Of a DNA stretch of 64,000 bases, positions 9,105 through 18,450 are shown piece by piece (position 1 is the stretch's first letter; each line of letters starts with the position of its first letter). Under the pieces are notes generated by a model. It saw only the letters and a program-made list of their open reading frames with translations, was not told where the DNA came from and searched no databases. Made by a program: the position numbers and the translations under genes. The stretch lies in the NCBI RefSeq assembly GCF_000420465.1, contig NZ_ATUZ01000014.1, forward strand, positions 186,001 to 250,000, read 5' to 3'. The DNA is from Desulfovibrio desulfuricans DSM 642 (GTDB taxonomy: Bacteria; Desulfobacterota; Desulfovibrionia; Desulfovibrionales; Desulfovibrionaceae).

Positions 9105-9230
9105 CAATGCAGAGCCAGACTTCAGCCCCCCCTAAGACCGGACAAGGCATTGCCAAGCCCCCCGCAGCACACGTTTATGGATACTGCGGTCACTCGCAGG
9201 GTGTGGCCCAAGACATCTGGAAAGCAGAAA

Positions 9231-9262
9231 ATGAAAAAGCCCTCGCAAAGAGGGCCGTTTCA
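9231..9262 (-). terminator. Rho-independent terminator of the 9317-9694 gene
   Basis: Read on the minus strand, GCCCTC, loop TTTGC and GAGGGC are followed by TTTTTCATTTT (arms at 9250-9255 and 9239-9244). It lies about 60 bases past the stop of the minus-strand gene. Confidence 0.75.
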
Positions 9263-9316
9263 TGTGGAGGTTGCTGCCGCCAACGCATACGCGGTGACTG
9301 CGGCTATATGGAAAAA

Positions 9317-9694
9317 TCAGGCATTGGCTGCCTTGAGCATCTCTTCAACCATGGAGAGCGAAGGGGTCGCGCCAGAATCAAGGCCGCACAGGCCACGCAC
9401 TGCCAGCATGAGCATGTCAAACTGGAGGGCCATTTCGGTCACGCCGTTATGGATCACGCACACATCGCCGCGCATGAACAGCTTGTAGGCGTGACGGCTG
9501 CGCTCCTGACCGCTGGAACGAACAATGTAATAGATCTGTTCATTGCTTTCGGTCACATACAGCTTTTGGCGGGTAAGTGTGCCAAGCGATTCGTCATACC
9601 AGGAACATTCCGAAAAAAGACGACCGCAAAAAGCAAAGTCGCAGCCGTTGTCCTGTTTCAGGCAAATGTCTTCCATGGTTTTCTGCACGTCCAT
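9317..9694 (-). CDS. Hypothetical protein, 125 aa
   Basis: Not recognised. A 125-residue soluble protein with GGAGGG six bases before the ATG and its own terminator, so it is very likely expressed as a single gene. It has several cysteines (residues around 11, 18, 23 and 30 in the first third) without a classical metal motif. A central amphipathic stretch (KLYVTESNEQIYYIVRSSG) looks like beta strands. No signal peptide or membrane segment. Confidence 0.7.
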   Translation of the reverse strand: MDVQKTMEDICLKQDNGCDFAFCGRLFSECSWYDESLGTLTRQKLYVTESNEQIYYIVRSSGQERSRHAYKLFMRGDVCVIHNGVTEMALQFDMLMLAVRGLCGLDSGATPSLSMVEEMLKAANA

Positions 9695-10043
9695 TCATTC
9701 CCTCCGCAGGCTCAGACCATCAAACAATGGCCACAAAAATCCCCAGTTAACGTTGGGGAAAACTAGCACTGCACCAGAAGCGTTGTCAATAAAGCGCAGC
9801 AAGCGAACAACAAAATCGCATGCACAAAGTGCAATTAAAATTTATAACACACCGATATATATGCTTAAAAAAGATATGTTTTCTTTTGCGGTTTACCCTA
9901 AAGAAAATGGAATACCGCGCTTGCCATGAATAAAACCGAGGGTAGAAGGCAAGGGCACTCACAGGTAGCTTTTCTGTCCGGAGCGCTCGTTGCTCTCAAC
10001 ACGCATTGCGGTTGCGGCTCTGGCGGGTCTTACCGTCGGCTGC
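9695..10043. other. Intergenic region, 349 bp
   Basis: It contains TCCCCA(gttaacg)TTGGGGA at 9740-9759, which read on the minus strand is a short hairpin followed by ATTTTTG. This is a possible terminator for the DUF721 gene or an operator for the 9317-9694 gene. The stretch around 9800-9930 is AT-rich with no gene that I can support. Confidence 0.5.
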
Positions 10044-10556
10044 TCAGCGTGTGCGCCGCCGCCGGATAAAGCGCGCATAGGCTCGCGCCACCGGCGATGC
10101 AGGATCCATTGCCTCCAGATATACGCCATCAGCGCGCAGAGGCTCTGGTGCTCGCAACCGGGGCGCTGGCTTATCCGCACTTGCTGTTTTCCGTGTTGCG
10201 GCCTTGTCCAGCCCGGTCTTGCCCATGAGCAGGCTGACCTTTATGGCGCTGAAAAAAGGCTGTTCCATAAAGGCATTGACCCTCTCCAGCATTTCGCCCG
10301 CCATAAGGTGCAGCTCCTGCGCCAGCATGGCATCCTCTGCCCCGATAAGCAGAACATCCCGATGATGCCCCATGGGCCGCGCCAAAGGCGTAAGATCAGG
10401 CCCCATGACCATGCCCCAGTTGAGCCAGAGCTGTTGTAACCGCGCTCGCGTTTCTCCCTGGCCGGGGGCCGCGCCGAGCCCCGCCATCACGGAGGTCATG
10501 ACCTCCATGGCGTGTACGGGCTGAGAGTCTTTCTGTCGTTTGCGGAATACGGCCAT
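10044..10556 (-). CDS. DUF721 (DciA-like) protein
   Basis: About 170 residues from the ATG at 10556, which has GGAAGGA directly upstream. A longer in-frame start at 10688 would run through the intergenic region. The middle (LQQLWLNWGMVMGPDLTPLA, then DVLLIGAEDAMLAQELHLM) matches DUF721, the domain of DciA, which recruits and loads the replicative helicase DnaB in bacteria lacking DnaC. The C-terminal 60 residues are basic and proline-rich. It is divergent from sahR. The DciA role is inferred from the family. Confidence 0.7.
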   Translation of the reverse strand: MAVFRKRQKDSQPVHAMEVMTSVMAGLGAAPGQGETRARLQQLWLNWGMVMGPDLTPLARPMGHHRDVLLIGAEDAMLAQELHLMAGEMLERVNAFMEQPFFSAIKVSLLMGKTGLDKAATRKTASADKPAPRLRAPEPLRADGVYLEAMDPASPVARAYARFIRRRRTR

Positions 10557-10661
10557 TATCCTTCCTCGAAAACAGGCGATGACCCTGATCCTGGCTGGGA
10601 TTCGGGTGTTGCTGGGCGCGGACTTCTGGCTATGCCTGTTTTGAACATATTGACTATATGC

Positions 10662-10694
10662 TGATATATTGATACTTACATCAATCAAATTTGA
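10662..10694 (+). promoter_or_regulatory. Putative SahR operator array
   Basis: Clustered dyads lie directly before sahR: ATTGAT(acttac)ATCAAT at 10668-10685 and the palindrome TCAAATTTGA at 10685-10694, preceded by TGATATATTGAT. An autoregulatory site for the ArsR-type protein is likely by position. I did not compare it with a known consensus. Confidence 0.5.
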
Positions 10695-10715
10695 TTTACT
10701 GAAACTGGACAGATA

Positions 10716-11639
10716 ATGGCACTTTTATTTTTCAAAGCGCTGTCGGACGAAACCCGCCTCCGGCTGGTTCACATTCTGCTGCATTACGAACTCTCGGTCA
10801 ACGAGCTGGTCAGTATCCTTGATATGGGGCAATCGCGTGTTTCGCGGCACCTCAAGATTCTTACCGAGGCCGGGCTGCTCACCTCGCGCCGTGATGGCCT
10901 GTGGGTTTTTTATGCCACGCCTCGCGCGGGCGAAGAGCTTGATTTTTTGCGCGCCATCACGCCCTTTGTCCACCCGGATGCCGCCATGCGGGCAGACCTC
11001 AATATGGCCGCCCAGATTCTTGAAGAACGCGCGCTCAAAACCCGCCAGTTCTTTAACGCCATTGCGGAAGACTGGGACGAGCTGAACCGCGAGGTTCTTG
11101 GCAGCTTTGATCTGGCCGAGGCAGTTTGCGATGCCATGCCTGACGGCTGCGGCACCGCAGTAGACCTCGGCTGCGGCACGGGCGCTGTGCTCACGCGTAT
11201 GCTGCCCAAGGCGCAAGGGGTCATTGGTGTGGACGGCTCGGCCCGCATGCTTGAGATCTGCCGCCGCCGCTTTACGCCGGAGGATCTGGCCGAGGGCCGC
11301 GTTTCACTGCGCATTGGCGAACTGAGCCACCTGCCGCTGCGCGACCACGAGGCGGATTTTGCCTGCATCAACCTTGTGCTGCACCACCTTTCAGATCCGG
11401 CTGAAGGCCTGCGCGAGATCCGGCGCATCATGGCGGTGGGCGGCAGGTTTTTTGTGGCCGATTTTCAACGCCATGCCGATGAAACCATGCGCTCCCGCTA
11501 CGGCGACCGCTGGCTTGGCTTTGACGAACAGCAGCTTGGCCTTGATCTGGCTGCGGCTGGCTTTGCGGTTTTGCACTGCAAGCACATGCAGGTGAACAGA
11601 AACATGACCATGCTTCTGCTCAGCGCCGAAGCCCGCTGA
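10716..11639 (+). CDS. sahR: ArsR-type regulator fused to SAM-dependent methyltransferase domain (SahR)
   Basis: A 307-residue protein in two parts. Residues 1-90 form an ArsR winged helix (FFKALSDETRLRLVHIL, then SRVSRHLKILTEAGLL). Residues ~105-300 form a class I methyltransferase-like fold (AVDLGCGTGAVL and LVLHHLSDP motifs). This architecture directly upstream of ahcY is that of SahR, the S-adenosylhomocysteine-responsive regulator of methionine-cycle genes described in Desulfovibrio and other Proteobacteria. The methyltransferase-like domain is thought to sense SAH. ahcY starts 71 bases downstream on the same strand, and dyad-rich DNA precedes the gene. Confidence 0.85.
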   Translation: MALLFFKALSDETRLRLVHILLHYELSVNELVSILDMGQSRVSRHLKILTEAGLLTSRRDGLWVFYATPRAGEELDFLRAITPFVHPDAAMRADLNMAAQILEERALKTRQFFNAIAEDWDELNREVLGSFDLAEAVCDAMPDGCGTAVDLGCGTGAVLTRMLPKAQGVIGVDGSARMLEICRRRFTPEDLAEGRVSLRIGELSHLPLRDHEADFACINLVLHHLSDPAEGLREIRRIMAVGGRFFVADFQRHADETMRSRYGDRWLGFDEQQLGLDLAAAGFAVLHCKHMQVNRNMTMLLLSAEAR

Positions 11640-11710
11640 CAACCTAGCCCAGCGGCTCATATTTCCCCAAATTTCACCGACAACAACAAAATTGCGGATA
11701 GGAGAAAACA

Positions 11711-13132
11711 ATGATTAAGCCTCTTGACCTGACCCTTGACTACAAAGTGGCCGACATATCTTTGGCTGACTTTGGCAAAAAAGAAATGCAGCTTTCCGAG
11801 CGCGAAACGCCCGGCCTCATGGAATGCATCAAAAAATACGGTCCCACCCAGCCCCTCAAGGGCCTCAAGGTCACCGGCTCCCTGCACATGACCATTCAGA
11901 CGGCCATGCTCATCAAGACCCTGCACGCCCTTGGCGCAGACATCCGCTGGGCTTCGTGCAACATCTTTTCCACCCAGGATCACGCCGCCGCCGCCATTGC
12001 GGAAAGCGGCATGGCCAAGGTCTTTGCCTGGAAGGGCGAAACCCTTGAAGACTACTGGTGGTGCACGGAAATGGCCCTCACCTGGCCTGACGGCAGCGGC
12101 CCCGATCTTATCGTGGACGACGGCGGCGACGCCACCCTGCTGATCCACAAGGGTTTTGAGGCGGAAAGCGACCCCTCCATCCTTGACCAGAAGACCGACA
12201 ACAAGGAATTTCAGTGCATTCTTGACCGCCTCAAGCTGCGCCTCAAGGAAGACCCGCAGCACTGGCACAAGGTTGCCGCCAAGGTAAAGGGCGTTTCGGA
12301 AGAAACCACCACCGGCGTTCACCGCCTCTACCAGCTCGAAGCCGCCGGAACCCTGCTGTTCCCGGCCATCAACGTCAACGACTCGGTCACAAAGTCCAAG
12401 TTCGACAACCTGTACGGCTGCCGCGAATCCCTGGCTGACGGCATCAAGCGCGCTACCGACATCATGGTGGCAGGCAAGGTGGTTGTGGTCGTGGGCTACG
12501 GCGATGTGGGCAAGGGCTGCGCCCAGTCCATGCGCGGCTTTGGCGCGCGCGTGCTGGTGACGGAAATCGACCCCATCTGCGCCCTTCAGGCCGCTATGGA
12601 AGGATTTGAAGTCACCACGGTTGAAAACGCCCTTCCTCAGGGCGATATCTATGTGACCTGCACCGGCAACTACCATGTCATCACCGGCGCCCACATGGAA
12701 GCCATGAAAGACGAGGCCATTGTGTGCAACATCGGCCACTTCGACAGCGAAATCGAAATGTCCTACCTGGAAAACACCCCCGGCATAACCTGCCTGAACA
12801 TCAAGCCGCAGGTGGACAAGTGGACGCTCAAGTCCGGCCGCAGCATCATTGTGCTGGCCGAGGGCCGTCTGGTTAACCTTGGCTGCGCCACCGGACACGC
12901 CAGCTTTGTCATGTCCAACAGCTTCACCAACCAGACCCTTGCCCAGCTCAAGCTTGCCTCCGAGCCGCTGGAAAACAAGGTTTACACCCTGCCCAAGGAA
13001 CTGGACGAAGAAGTGGCCCGCCTGCACCTTGCCCGCCTTGGCGTCAAGCTTACCACGCTTACCTCCGAGCAGGCCGAGTATATCGGCGTGAAGGTTGAAG
13101 GGCCGTACAAGCCTAGCCACTACCGCTACTAA
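11711..13132 (+). CDS. ahcY: Adenosylhomocysteinase
   Basis: A 473-residue NAD-dependent enzyme that splits S-adenosylhomocysteine into homocysteine and adenosine, clearing the inhibitory product of methylation. Recognised by the substrate domain ([30 protein letters not shown]), the NAD-binding [20 protein letters not shown] and the C-terminal [13 protein letters not shown]. The length and the KPxHYRY tail are full-size. GGAGAAAACA precedes the ATG. It probably shares control with sahR upstream and ends at a strong terminator. Confidence 0.97.
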   Translation: MIKPLDLTLDYKVADISLADFGKKEMQLSERETPGLMECIKKYGPTQPLKGLKVTGSLHMTIQTAMLIKTLHALGADIRWASCNIFSTQDHAAAAIAESGMAKVFAWKGETLEDYWWCTEMALTWPDGSGPDLIVDDGGDATLLIHKGFEAESDPSILDQKTDNKEFQCILDRLKLRLKEDPQHWHKVAAKVKGVSEETTTGVHRLYQLEAAGTLLFPAINVNDSVTKSKFDNLYGCRESLADGIKRATDIMVAGKVVVVVGYGDVGKGCAQSMRGFGARVLVTEIDPICALQAAMEGFEVTTVENALPQGDIYVTCTGNYHVITGAHMEAMKDEAIVCNIGHFDSEIEMSYLENTPGITCLNIKPQVDKWTLKSGRSIIVLAEGRLVNLGCATGHASFVMSNSFTNQTLAQLKLASEPLENKVYTLPKELDEEVARLHLARLGVKLTTLTSEQAEYIGVKVEGPYKPSHYRY

Positions 13133-13152
13133 TCAGTTCAGCGGATATTACT

Positions 13153-13184
13153 AAAAAGCCGGAGCATTGCTCCGGCTTTTTTTG
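13153..13184 (+). terminator. Rho-independent terminator of ahcY
   Basis: AAGCCGGAGC and GCTCCGGCTT arms around a very short loop, followed by a run of T. It lies about 20 bases after the ahcY stop. Confidence 0.9.
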
Positions 13185-13216
13185 TTGCACTGCCCTGAAA
13201 AAAGGGGAGGATATTA

Positions 13217-13477
13217 TCATAACGCATCCCTTTTTTTCAGGTTTTCAACCTCATTCATAACTAGTTGAATAAATACATCAGGCCTTATTTCAAGCGCCTC
13301 ACTTAAAAAAAACAAAACATTCAATGTCACATTCCATTTGCCATTTTCCAATCCGGTAATGTAAGCCCTTTCTATCATCGCAAGCTCAGACAACTTGCGC
13401 TTGCTCATGCCAAGAGCTTCACGCTTTTCCTTCAGAATATTCGCAACTGCTTCATTTAAATAAGGATATTTTTCCAT
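13217..13477 (-). CDS. Small XRE-family helix-turn-helix protein
   Basis: An 86-residue protein made almost entirely of one Cro/C1-type HTH: LKEKREALGMSKRKLSELA, then RAYITGLENGKWNVTLNVL, around residues 14-60. Such short stand-alone XRE proteins act as repressors in mobile elements, restriction-modification loci or toxin-antitoxin pairs. No partner gene is visible. Codon use is AT-rich, unlike the GC-rich neighbours, and no clear ribosome site precedes the ATG. A TATAGTAAT box just upstream suggests a promoter very close to the start, perhaps giving a leaderless message. Confidence 0.75.
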   Translation of the reverse strand: MEKYPYLNEAVANILKEKREALGMSKRKLSELAMIERAYITGLENGKWNVTLNVLFFLSEALEIRPDVFIQLVMNEVENLKKRDAL

Positions 13478-14026
13478 TCTATTACTATAACGGAATTTTC
13501 TTGACTAGATATGGGAGTATATTACCATCTATATCAGGTGGAAGCAGCCCTGTTGTTTCGTGCTTTGGGGTCAAATAATACAACAACATTATTTTTTTAT
13601 TGCACTTTAATATTATTTTCATAACCGAATAAAATAGGGATTAAATTATTATCTGCCTATTCATTTACTTTAATGATACATAACTATTTCTCATAATAGT
13701 TATTTTATTTTGTAAATAATGTTGTTATAAAAAAAAATTTTACTTTGTTATTTTATATAAAAATAGTAATTACGATCTTTTTATTATTATAATATTTTAT
13801 AATTCTTTTTTATGATTTAATATAATATCATTTTTTCATTTTTATATATTTAGGTATTTTTATACTTAATCAATATACACCTATGCAAAAAGAATATGAA
13901 GTCGATCATACTAAAACGGTAGCAGAAATTTCTATACAAAACCAATTCTGCACTCCATTTTATTAAAATTTTAACAAAAGATTGAGCAAACAGCCTAAAC
14001 AGATCTTATCACAGTGGAGAAGCATC
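13478..14026. other. AT-rich intergenic region, 549 bp
   Basis: A very AT-rich stretch, extreme compared with the rest of the window, with no supportable gene. It includes TATGG(gagtatatta)CCAT-like dyads near 13508-13536 next to the XRE gene, long A/T runs at 13640-13860, and presumably the promoter of the chemoreceptor at 14027. Confidence 0.8.
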
Positions 14027-15769
14027 ATGAAGTTGAGTGTCAAGTTATCCCTAATGGCAGGTTTTTTAATGGCTCTGACAATTGCCCTTGGGCTTTTCAG
14101 CCTTGTGCAGATGTCAAAAATCAATGACGGCTCAACAGACATCAATCAAAACTGGCTTCCGTCCACACGGTACGCCTTGAATCTCAATATAGACATGGCT
14201 GGCTTTCGGCTGGCACAGGTACAGCTTGCCAACAGTCCTGAAGCGCAGGACAGGGCGCACTACCAGACGCGCATGGACATTTATTTAAAGAGCATTGAGA
14301 CGAATAAATCCAAGTATGTGCCCCTCATTGCTTCGTCTGAAGAAAGAAAGGTTTATGAGGCATTTCTGCGCGAATGGGAGAAATATCTGGATACTTCCAA
14401 ACAAATTGTTCGTCTTGCAGATCAAGGACAAATAGATGAAGCGCGAAGCCTCACCCGGGGTGAAACACGCGCTGTTTTTGAAAAGTGCAACAACAGCCTA
14501 ACTGAACTTGTCCGCATAAATACGGAAGGCAGCCTGGCCGCCAGCAAAGGCTGCGATGACTTGTACGCCTCGGCCAAGCTTCTGGTTATCTGCCTGCTGG
14601 TGGCCTCTATTCTGGCAGGAACCGCCACTGCGGTTGTCATCCTGCGCGGCACCCACAAGCAGCTGGGCAAAGACCCCGGCGAACTGAACACTATTGCCCT
14701 GCGGGTTGTGGACGGCGACTACAACATTGACGATGGCAGCCCCAAGGCTGGCGTGTACGAATCCATTGTAGCCATGGTGGCGGCCCTCAAGAGCCACATT
14801 GACCACGCCAAGGAAGAATCCAGCAAGGCTCAGGAAGCGGCAGAACAGGCCCGCAAGGCCCAGATTGTGGCAGAAGAAGCCACTGCGCGGGCAGAAACGG
14901 CCCGTAAGGAAGGTCTGCTTGACGCCGCCACCCAGCTTGAAGGCGTGGTCAACGTCATCGCATCAGCCTCTGAAGAACTTTCCGCCCAGATCGAGCAATC
15001 TTCGCACGGCGCTGAGCAGCAGGCCCACCGCATTGCGGACACCGCCACCGCAGTGGAAGAAATGAATGCTACGGTCATTGAAGTTGCCAAGAACGCCGGA
15101 GCCGGTGCAAACCTGTCCGCATCCACACAGAGCAAGGCCAAGGAAGGCGATGATGTAACCACAAAGTGTCGGCGAGCCATGGACGAGGTTCAGGCCGAAA
15201 CAATAGGGCTCAAAACCAACATGGACACTCTTTCTGTCCACGCACAGGCCATCAACGAAATTATGACTGTTATCTCGGACATCGCCGACCAGACAAACCT
15301 GCTGGCCCTGAACGCGGCAATTGAAGCTGCGCGCGCTGGTGAGGCGGGCCGTGGCTTTGCCGTTGTGGCAGACGAAGTGCGCAAACTGGCAGAAAAGACC
15401 ATGTCTTCCACCCAGGATGTGGGCAAGGCCATTCAGGCCATTCAGGAAAGTTCCAAAGAAGGTGTGCGCCGCATGGACCAGGCGGTTGGCAAGGTAAACC
15501 TTGCTGCCGATCTTGCCGAAAAATGCGGTGCCGCGCTTGCGGAAATTCTCAGCCTTGCGGAGCAGACAGCTGATCAGGTGCGCAGTATCGCCACCGCCAG
15601 CGAAGAGCAGTCCGCTTCTTCTGAAGAAATCGCGCGCTCCGTGGAACACGTCAACACCATCGCATCTGAGACATCGCAGGCAATGGGCGAAGCCAGCAAG
15701 GCTGTTTCCGAGCTGGCGGCACAGGCCCAGAACCTGTCCCGCATCATAACCCACCTCAAGAATTCCTAG
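14027..15769 (+). CDS. Methyl-accepting chemotaxis protein
   Basis: About 580 residues from the ATG at 14027, which follows GGAGAAGC. The layout is TM1 (~5-27), a periplasmic helical-bundle sensor (~28-185, 4HB type), TM2 (~188-212), a HAMP-like linker ([19 protein letters not shown]), then a long cytoplasmic coiled coil. The signalling hairpin tip [20 protein letters not shown] is intact. It transmits ligand state to CheA/CheW. There is no C-terminal CheR-tethering pentapeptide. It lies just beyond the AT-rich patch. The ligand is unknown; no cache or PAS domain is seen. Confidence 0.92.
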   Translation: MKLSVKLSLMAGFLMALTIALGLFSLVQMSKINDGSTDINQNWLPSTRYALNLNIDMAGFRLAQVQLANSPEAQDRAHYQTRMDIYLKSIETNKSKYVPLIASSEERKVYEAFLREWEKYLDTSKQIVRLADQGQIDEARSLTRGETRAVFEKCNNSLTELVRINTEGSLAASKGCDDLYASAKLLVICLLVASILAGTATAVVILRGTHKQLGKDPGELNTIALRVVDGDYNIDDGSPKAGVYESIVAMVAALKSHIDHAKEESSKAQEAAEQARKAQIVAEEATARAETARKEGLLDAATQLEGVVNVIASASEELSAQIEQSSHGAEQQAHRIADTATAVEEMNATVIEVAKNAGAGANLSASTQSKAKEGDDVTTKCRRAMDEVQAETIGLKTNMDTLSVHAQAINEIMTVISDIADQTNLLALNAAIEAARAGEAGRGFAVVADEVRKLAEKTMSSTQDVGKAIQAIQESSKEGVRRMDQAVGKVNLAADLAEKCGAALAEILSLAEQTADQVRSIATASEEQSASSEEIARSVEHVNTIASETSQAMGEASKAVSELAAQAQNLSRIITHLKNS

Positions 15770-15792
15770 TTCTGACTGCATGCCAGTCACAG

Positions 15793-15823
15793 GGCGGCCT
15801 TGCGTAGCAGGGCCGCCTTTTTT
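15793..15823 (+). terminator. Terminator of chemoreceptor gene
   Basis: GGCGGCC (15793-15799) pairs with GGCCGCC (15811-15817), followed by six T. It lies about 25 bases after the stop. Confidence 0.9.
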
Positions 15824-15892
15824 GGGCCGTGTTTGAGGGGGATTCTCCACAACTCCTTCAATGCCCCGCGAGCGCCGCAAAGCTCACCCCCC

Positions 15893-16630
15893 TCACCAAG
15901 AAGAAATACGCACTCCTGCTCTGGCGGCAGTGGCGACAACGTGCTCTTCCATGGCCAAACGCGCCCCATGCGAGTTCCGCGACCGGAGATGTTCCAGCAG
16001 TACCGCATGTTCACGCATGGTGTCCACCAGCCCTTCCTGATTGGAAAAAGGCAACCGCTGGCTTTCAGAAAACAGATCAAAAAACGGGCGCATGGCCTCA
16101 ATGAAAAAAGGATTGTTTGCCGCTTCAATCATCTGGGTATGAAAGGCGAAATCCAGTTGGGCAAAAAGCTGCACGTCACCGCGCACGCTGGCCTGCTTCA
16201 TGTCGTCCAGCATGGCTGCCATGTCGTCAAGCTGGGCCTGCGTAGCGTTCAGGGCCACAAGGGCGGCAATGGCCGGTTCTATGGCGTGCCTGAACTGAAA
16301 AATCTGCGTTTCTTTGCCCGTAATAAATGACCGGTCAAACCGCGTGACAGGTGCCGCAGGCAGGCTCTCCTGTGCGCGTGTCACAAGGAATACGCCCTTG
16401 CCGGGCTGAATGGTCACCTTGCCCATGGTCTCCAGAATAACCAGAGCCTCGCGTACCGTGGGCCGGCTGACCCCCAGGGTTTCTGCAAGCGCGCGTTGTG
16501 GGGGCAATTTATGCCCTTCTTGCCAGTTATTATCTAAAATCATTGACAAAATTCTTTCAGCGGCTTCTTCTGAGCTAGATTTCCACAATTTTGTAATTTT
16601 ATCTAAATTTTCCTGTAATTTAGCACACAT
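15893..16630 (-). CDS. GntR/FadR-family transcriptional regulator
   Basis: About 245 residues. The ATG at 16630 has GGTGG six bases upstream; an upstream in-frame TTG is less likely. Residues ~25-80 are the GntR winged helix (LPPQRALAETLGVSRPTVRE, then GKGVFLV). The rest is an all-helical FCD effector domain (FRHAIEPAIAALVALNATQ, FHTQMIEAANN). It is divergent from the ABC transporter/ureide operon, with a TGGTnnnACCA-type site between, so it is almost certainly the local regulator. The effector is probably a ureide or another small carboxylate handled by the operon. Confidence 0.88.
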   Translation of the reverse strand: MCAKLQENLDKITKLWKSSSEEAAERILSMILDNNWQEGHKLPPQRALAETLGVSRPTVREALVILETMGKVTIQPGKGVFLVTRAQESLPAAPVTRFDRSFITGKETQIFQFRHAIEPAIAALVALNATQAQLDDMAAMLDDMKQASVRGDVQLFAQLDFAFHTQMIEAANNPFFIEAMRPFFDLFSESQRLPFSNQEGLVDTMREHAVLLEHLRSRNSHGARLAMEEHVVATAARAGVRISSW

Positions 16631-16710
16631 AGTTTCCACCAATTTGTAGAAGTAACATTTCTCGTCAACCTATGTTGACAAATTTGTAGGAAACGAGCAA
16701 TCATTTTTTA

Positions 16711-16723
16711 CTGGTCTTACCAG
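16711..16723 (+). promoter_or_regulatory. Putative GntR/FadR-type operator
   Basis: CTGGTCTTACCAG is a dyad of the TGGTnnnACCA form used by several FadR-subfamily regulators. It lies between the divergent regulator (start 16630) and transporter operon (start 16782). Two direct copies of AATTTGTAG at 16641 and 16681 lie nearby. Confidence 0.6.
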
Positions 16724-16781
16724 AATTTGACCAAAATGTTGATAGTTCGGGTTTACTCAAACACTTTCTTCGGGGGACGTC

Positions 16782-17585
16782 ATGCAATTTTTTTTCAGCC
16801 GCCTTGGTTTCATACTGGCCGTCTTGCTGCTGACCGCAGCTTTGCCGCAATCCCTTTACGCCCAAAAAACTGATAACACGCTTGAAACAATAAAAAAATC
16901 AGGCGTTATCTCCATTGCTGTTCCGCAGGACTTCCCCCCCTTTGGTTCTGTGGGCGCAGATATGCAGCCTGTGGGTTACGACATTGATACTGCCCGGCTT
17001 ATTGCAAAAAGCCTGGGCGTCAAGGTGAAGCTTGTGCCAGTTACCAGCACAAACCGCATTCCCTACCTTACCACTGGCAAGGTTGATCTGGTCATCTCCT
17101 CGCTGGGCAAAAACGCCGAACGCGAAAAAGCCATCGACTTTTCAGTTCCCTACGCGCCTTTCTTTAACGGCGTATTTGGCCCCGCCGATCTCAAGGTCGC
17201 CACGGCAGAAGATCTGACGGGCAAGACAATTGCGGTGACCCGTGGCGCGGTTGAGGACATGGAACTGACCAAGATTGCGCCCGCATCAACAGAAATCCGC
17301 CGTTTTGAGGACAACAGTTCAACCATCGCCGCATATCTTTCCGGCCAGGTGCAGATGGTTGCCACAGGCAACGTTGTGGCGGCTTCCATCAACGGGCAGA
17401 ACCCGGCCAAACATCTGGGAGTCAAATTCCTCATCAAGAACTCGCCCTGTTACATCGGGCTGAACAAAAACGAGCCGGAACTGCAAAAGGCTGTGGACGA
17501 CATCATCATCCAGGCAAAGAAGGACGGGCAGCTTGAAGCCATTGCGCGAACATGGCTGCACACCTCCCTGCCGCAGGATTTTTAA
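16782..17585 (+). CDS. Polar amino-acid type ABC transporter substrate-binding protein
   Basis: A 267-residue family 3 periplasmic binding protein with a signal peptide cleaved near SLYAQ (about residue 28). LVISSLGKNAEREKAIDFS is the family signature and GYDIDTARLIAKSLG the first-lobe motif. It delivers ligand to the two permeases and ATPase that follow. This transporter class takes amino-acid-like zwitterions and small carboxylates. Because the operon continues with ureide-degrading enzymes, I infer a ureide such as allantoate as ligand. GGGGGA lies before the ATG. Confidence 0.88.
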   Translation: MQFFFSRLGFILAVLLLTAALPQSLYAQKTDNTLETIKKSGVISIAVPQDFPPFGSVGADMQPVGYDIDTARLIAKSLGVKVKLVPVTSTNRIPYLTTGKVDLVISSLGKNAEREKAIDFSVPYAPFFNGVFGPADLKVATAEDLTGKTIAVTRGAVEDMELTKIAPASTEIRRFEDNSSTIAAYLSGQVQMVATGNVVAASINGQNPAKHLGVKFLIKNSPCYIGLNKNEPELQKAVDDIIIQAKKDGQLEAIARTWLHTSLPQDF

Positions 17586-17781
17586 AGATTTTCTGGTGGC
17601 TTGCCAAAAAGGACAGCGAGGAGCACCGTGCTTGCCAGCTCTTTACCGGTAAGACCACAAGGTTATAACGGCAAGATCCGGATGCGGCAACCTCGCAAAG
17701 CTGCAAAATAGCGACTTTGCCGCAGCAACCAGGACGTATGGGGCGGTCGCCATAGAGCGACCTCCAGTTAGGGGAACAGCC
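17586..17781 (+). other. Structured intercistronic region before permease genes
   Basis: 196 bases with no gene but several strong dyads: TGCGGCAA (17683-17690) with TTGCCGCA (17717-17724), and GGTCGC (17745-17750) with GCGACC (17757-17762). It separates the binding protein from the permeases and may set their relative expression by mRNA processing or attenuation. Confidence 0.5.
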
Positions 17782-18450
17782 ATGGCCTATCAGTTTACCT
17801 TCGAGCCCATTGCGGCAAACTGGCCATTGCTGGTTCAGGGGGCAGCGCTGACGCTGGCCCTCACGGCGGTCAGCGCCACGGTGGGCCTTGCCGTGGGCAT
17901 TTTGGGAGCGGTTTCGCGCGAGTGGCGGTTGCCCTTTTTGCACCCGTTTTTTACCGCCTATGTGGAATGCGTCCGCAACACGCCCTTTATTGTGCAATTG
18001 TACTTCATATACTTCGGCCTGCCCGCCCTTGGGGTACGGCTGAACGGATGGGAAGCCTCCGTGCTGGCAATGGTCGTCAACCTTGGCGCATATTCGACCG
18101 AGATCATCCGTGCTGGTGTGGCGGCTGTGCCCAGAGGCCTGATTGAAGCCGCAGACTCCCTGGCCATGAGCCGCTGGCAGTGCCTGCGCCACGTGATTCT
18201 GCGCCCGGCGCTCAAGACAGTGTGGCCCGCCCTGTGCAGCCAGATTGTCATTGTCATGCTGGGGTCTTCGGTATGCTCGCAGATCGCCGCCGAGGAACTG
18301 ACCTTTGAGGCAAACCTGATCCAGAGCCGTACGTTCCGTGCCTTTGAGGTCTACCTCGCCAGCACGCTCATGTACCTTGCTCTGGCCATCGCCGTGCGCA
18401 AGAGCCTGCATGCCTTTGGCAAACACTGCATCCGCAGGGGGCGCGCATGA
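17782..18450 (+). CDS. ABC transporter permease, His/Glu/Gln/Arg/opine family
   Basis: A 222-residue membrane permease with about five helices. The EAA loop that contacts the ATPase reads EAADSLAMSRWQCLRHVILRP, an intact form of the EAA---G pattern with Ser in place of the usual Gly. The N-terminal NWPLLVQGAALTLALTAVSA and ECVRNTPFIVQLYFIYFGLP are typical of polar amino-acid transporters. It overlaps the next permease by four bases (ATGA), so the two are translationally coupled and form a heterodimeric channel. Confidence 0.92.
   Translation: MAYQFTFEPIAANWPLLVQGAALTLALTAVSATVGLAVGILGAVSREWRLPFLHPFFTAYVECVRNTPFIVQLYFIYFGLPALGVRLNGWEASVLAMVVNLGAYSTEIIRAGVAAVPRGLIEAADSLAMSRWQCLRHVILRPALKTVWPALCSQIVIVMLGSSVCSQIAAEELTFEANLIQSRTFRAFEVYLASTLMYLALAIAVRKSLHAFGKHCIRRGRA

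Noticed and set aside
11657-13120. 487-residue open frame antisense to ahcY
   Set aside because: Low-complexity shadow of a highly expressed, codon-biased gene; no ribosome site or family resemblance.
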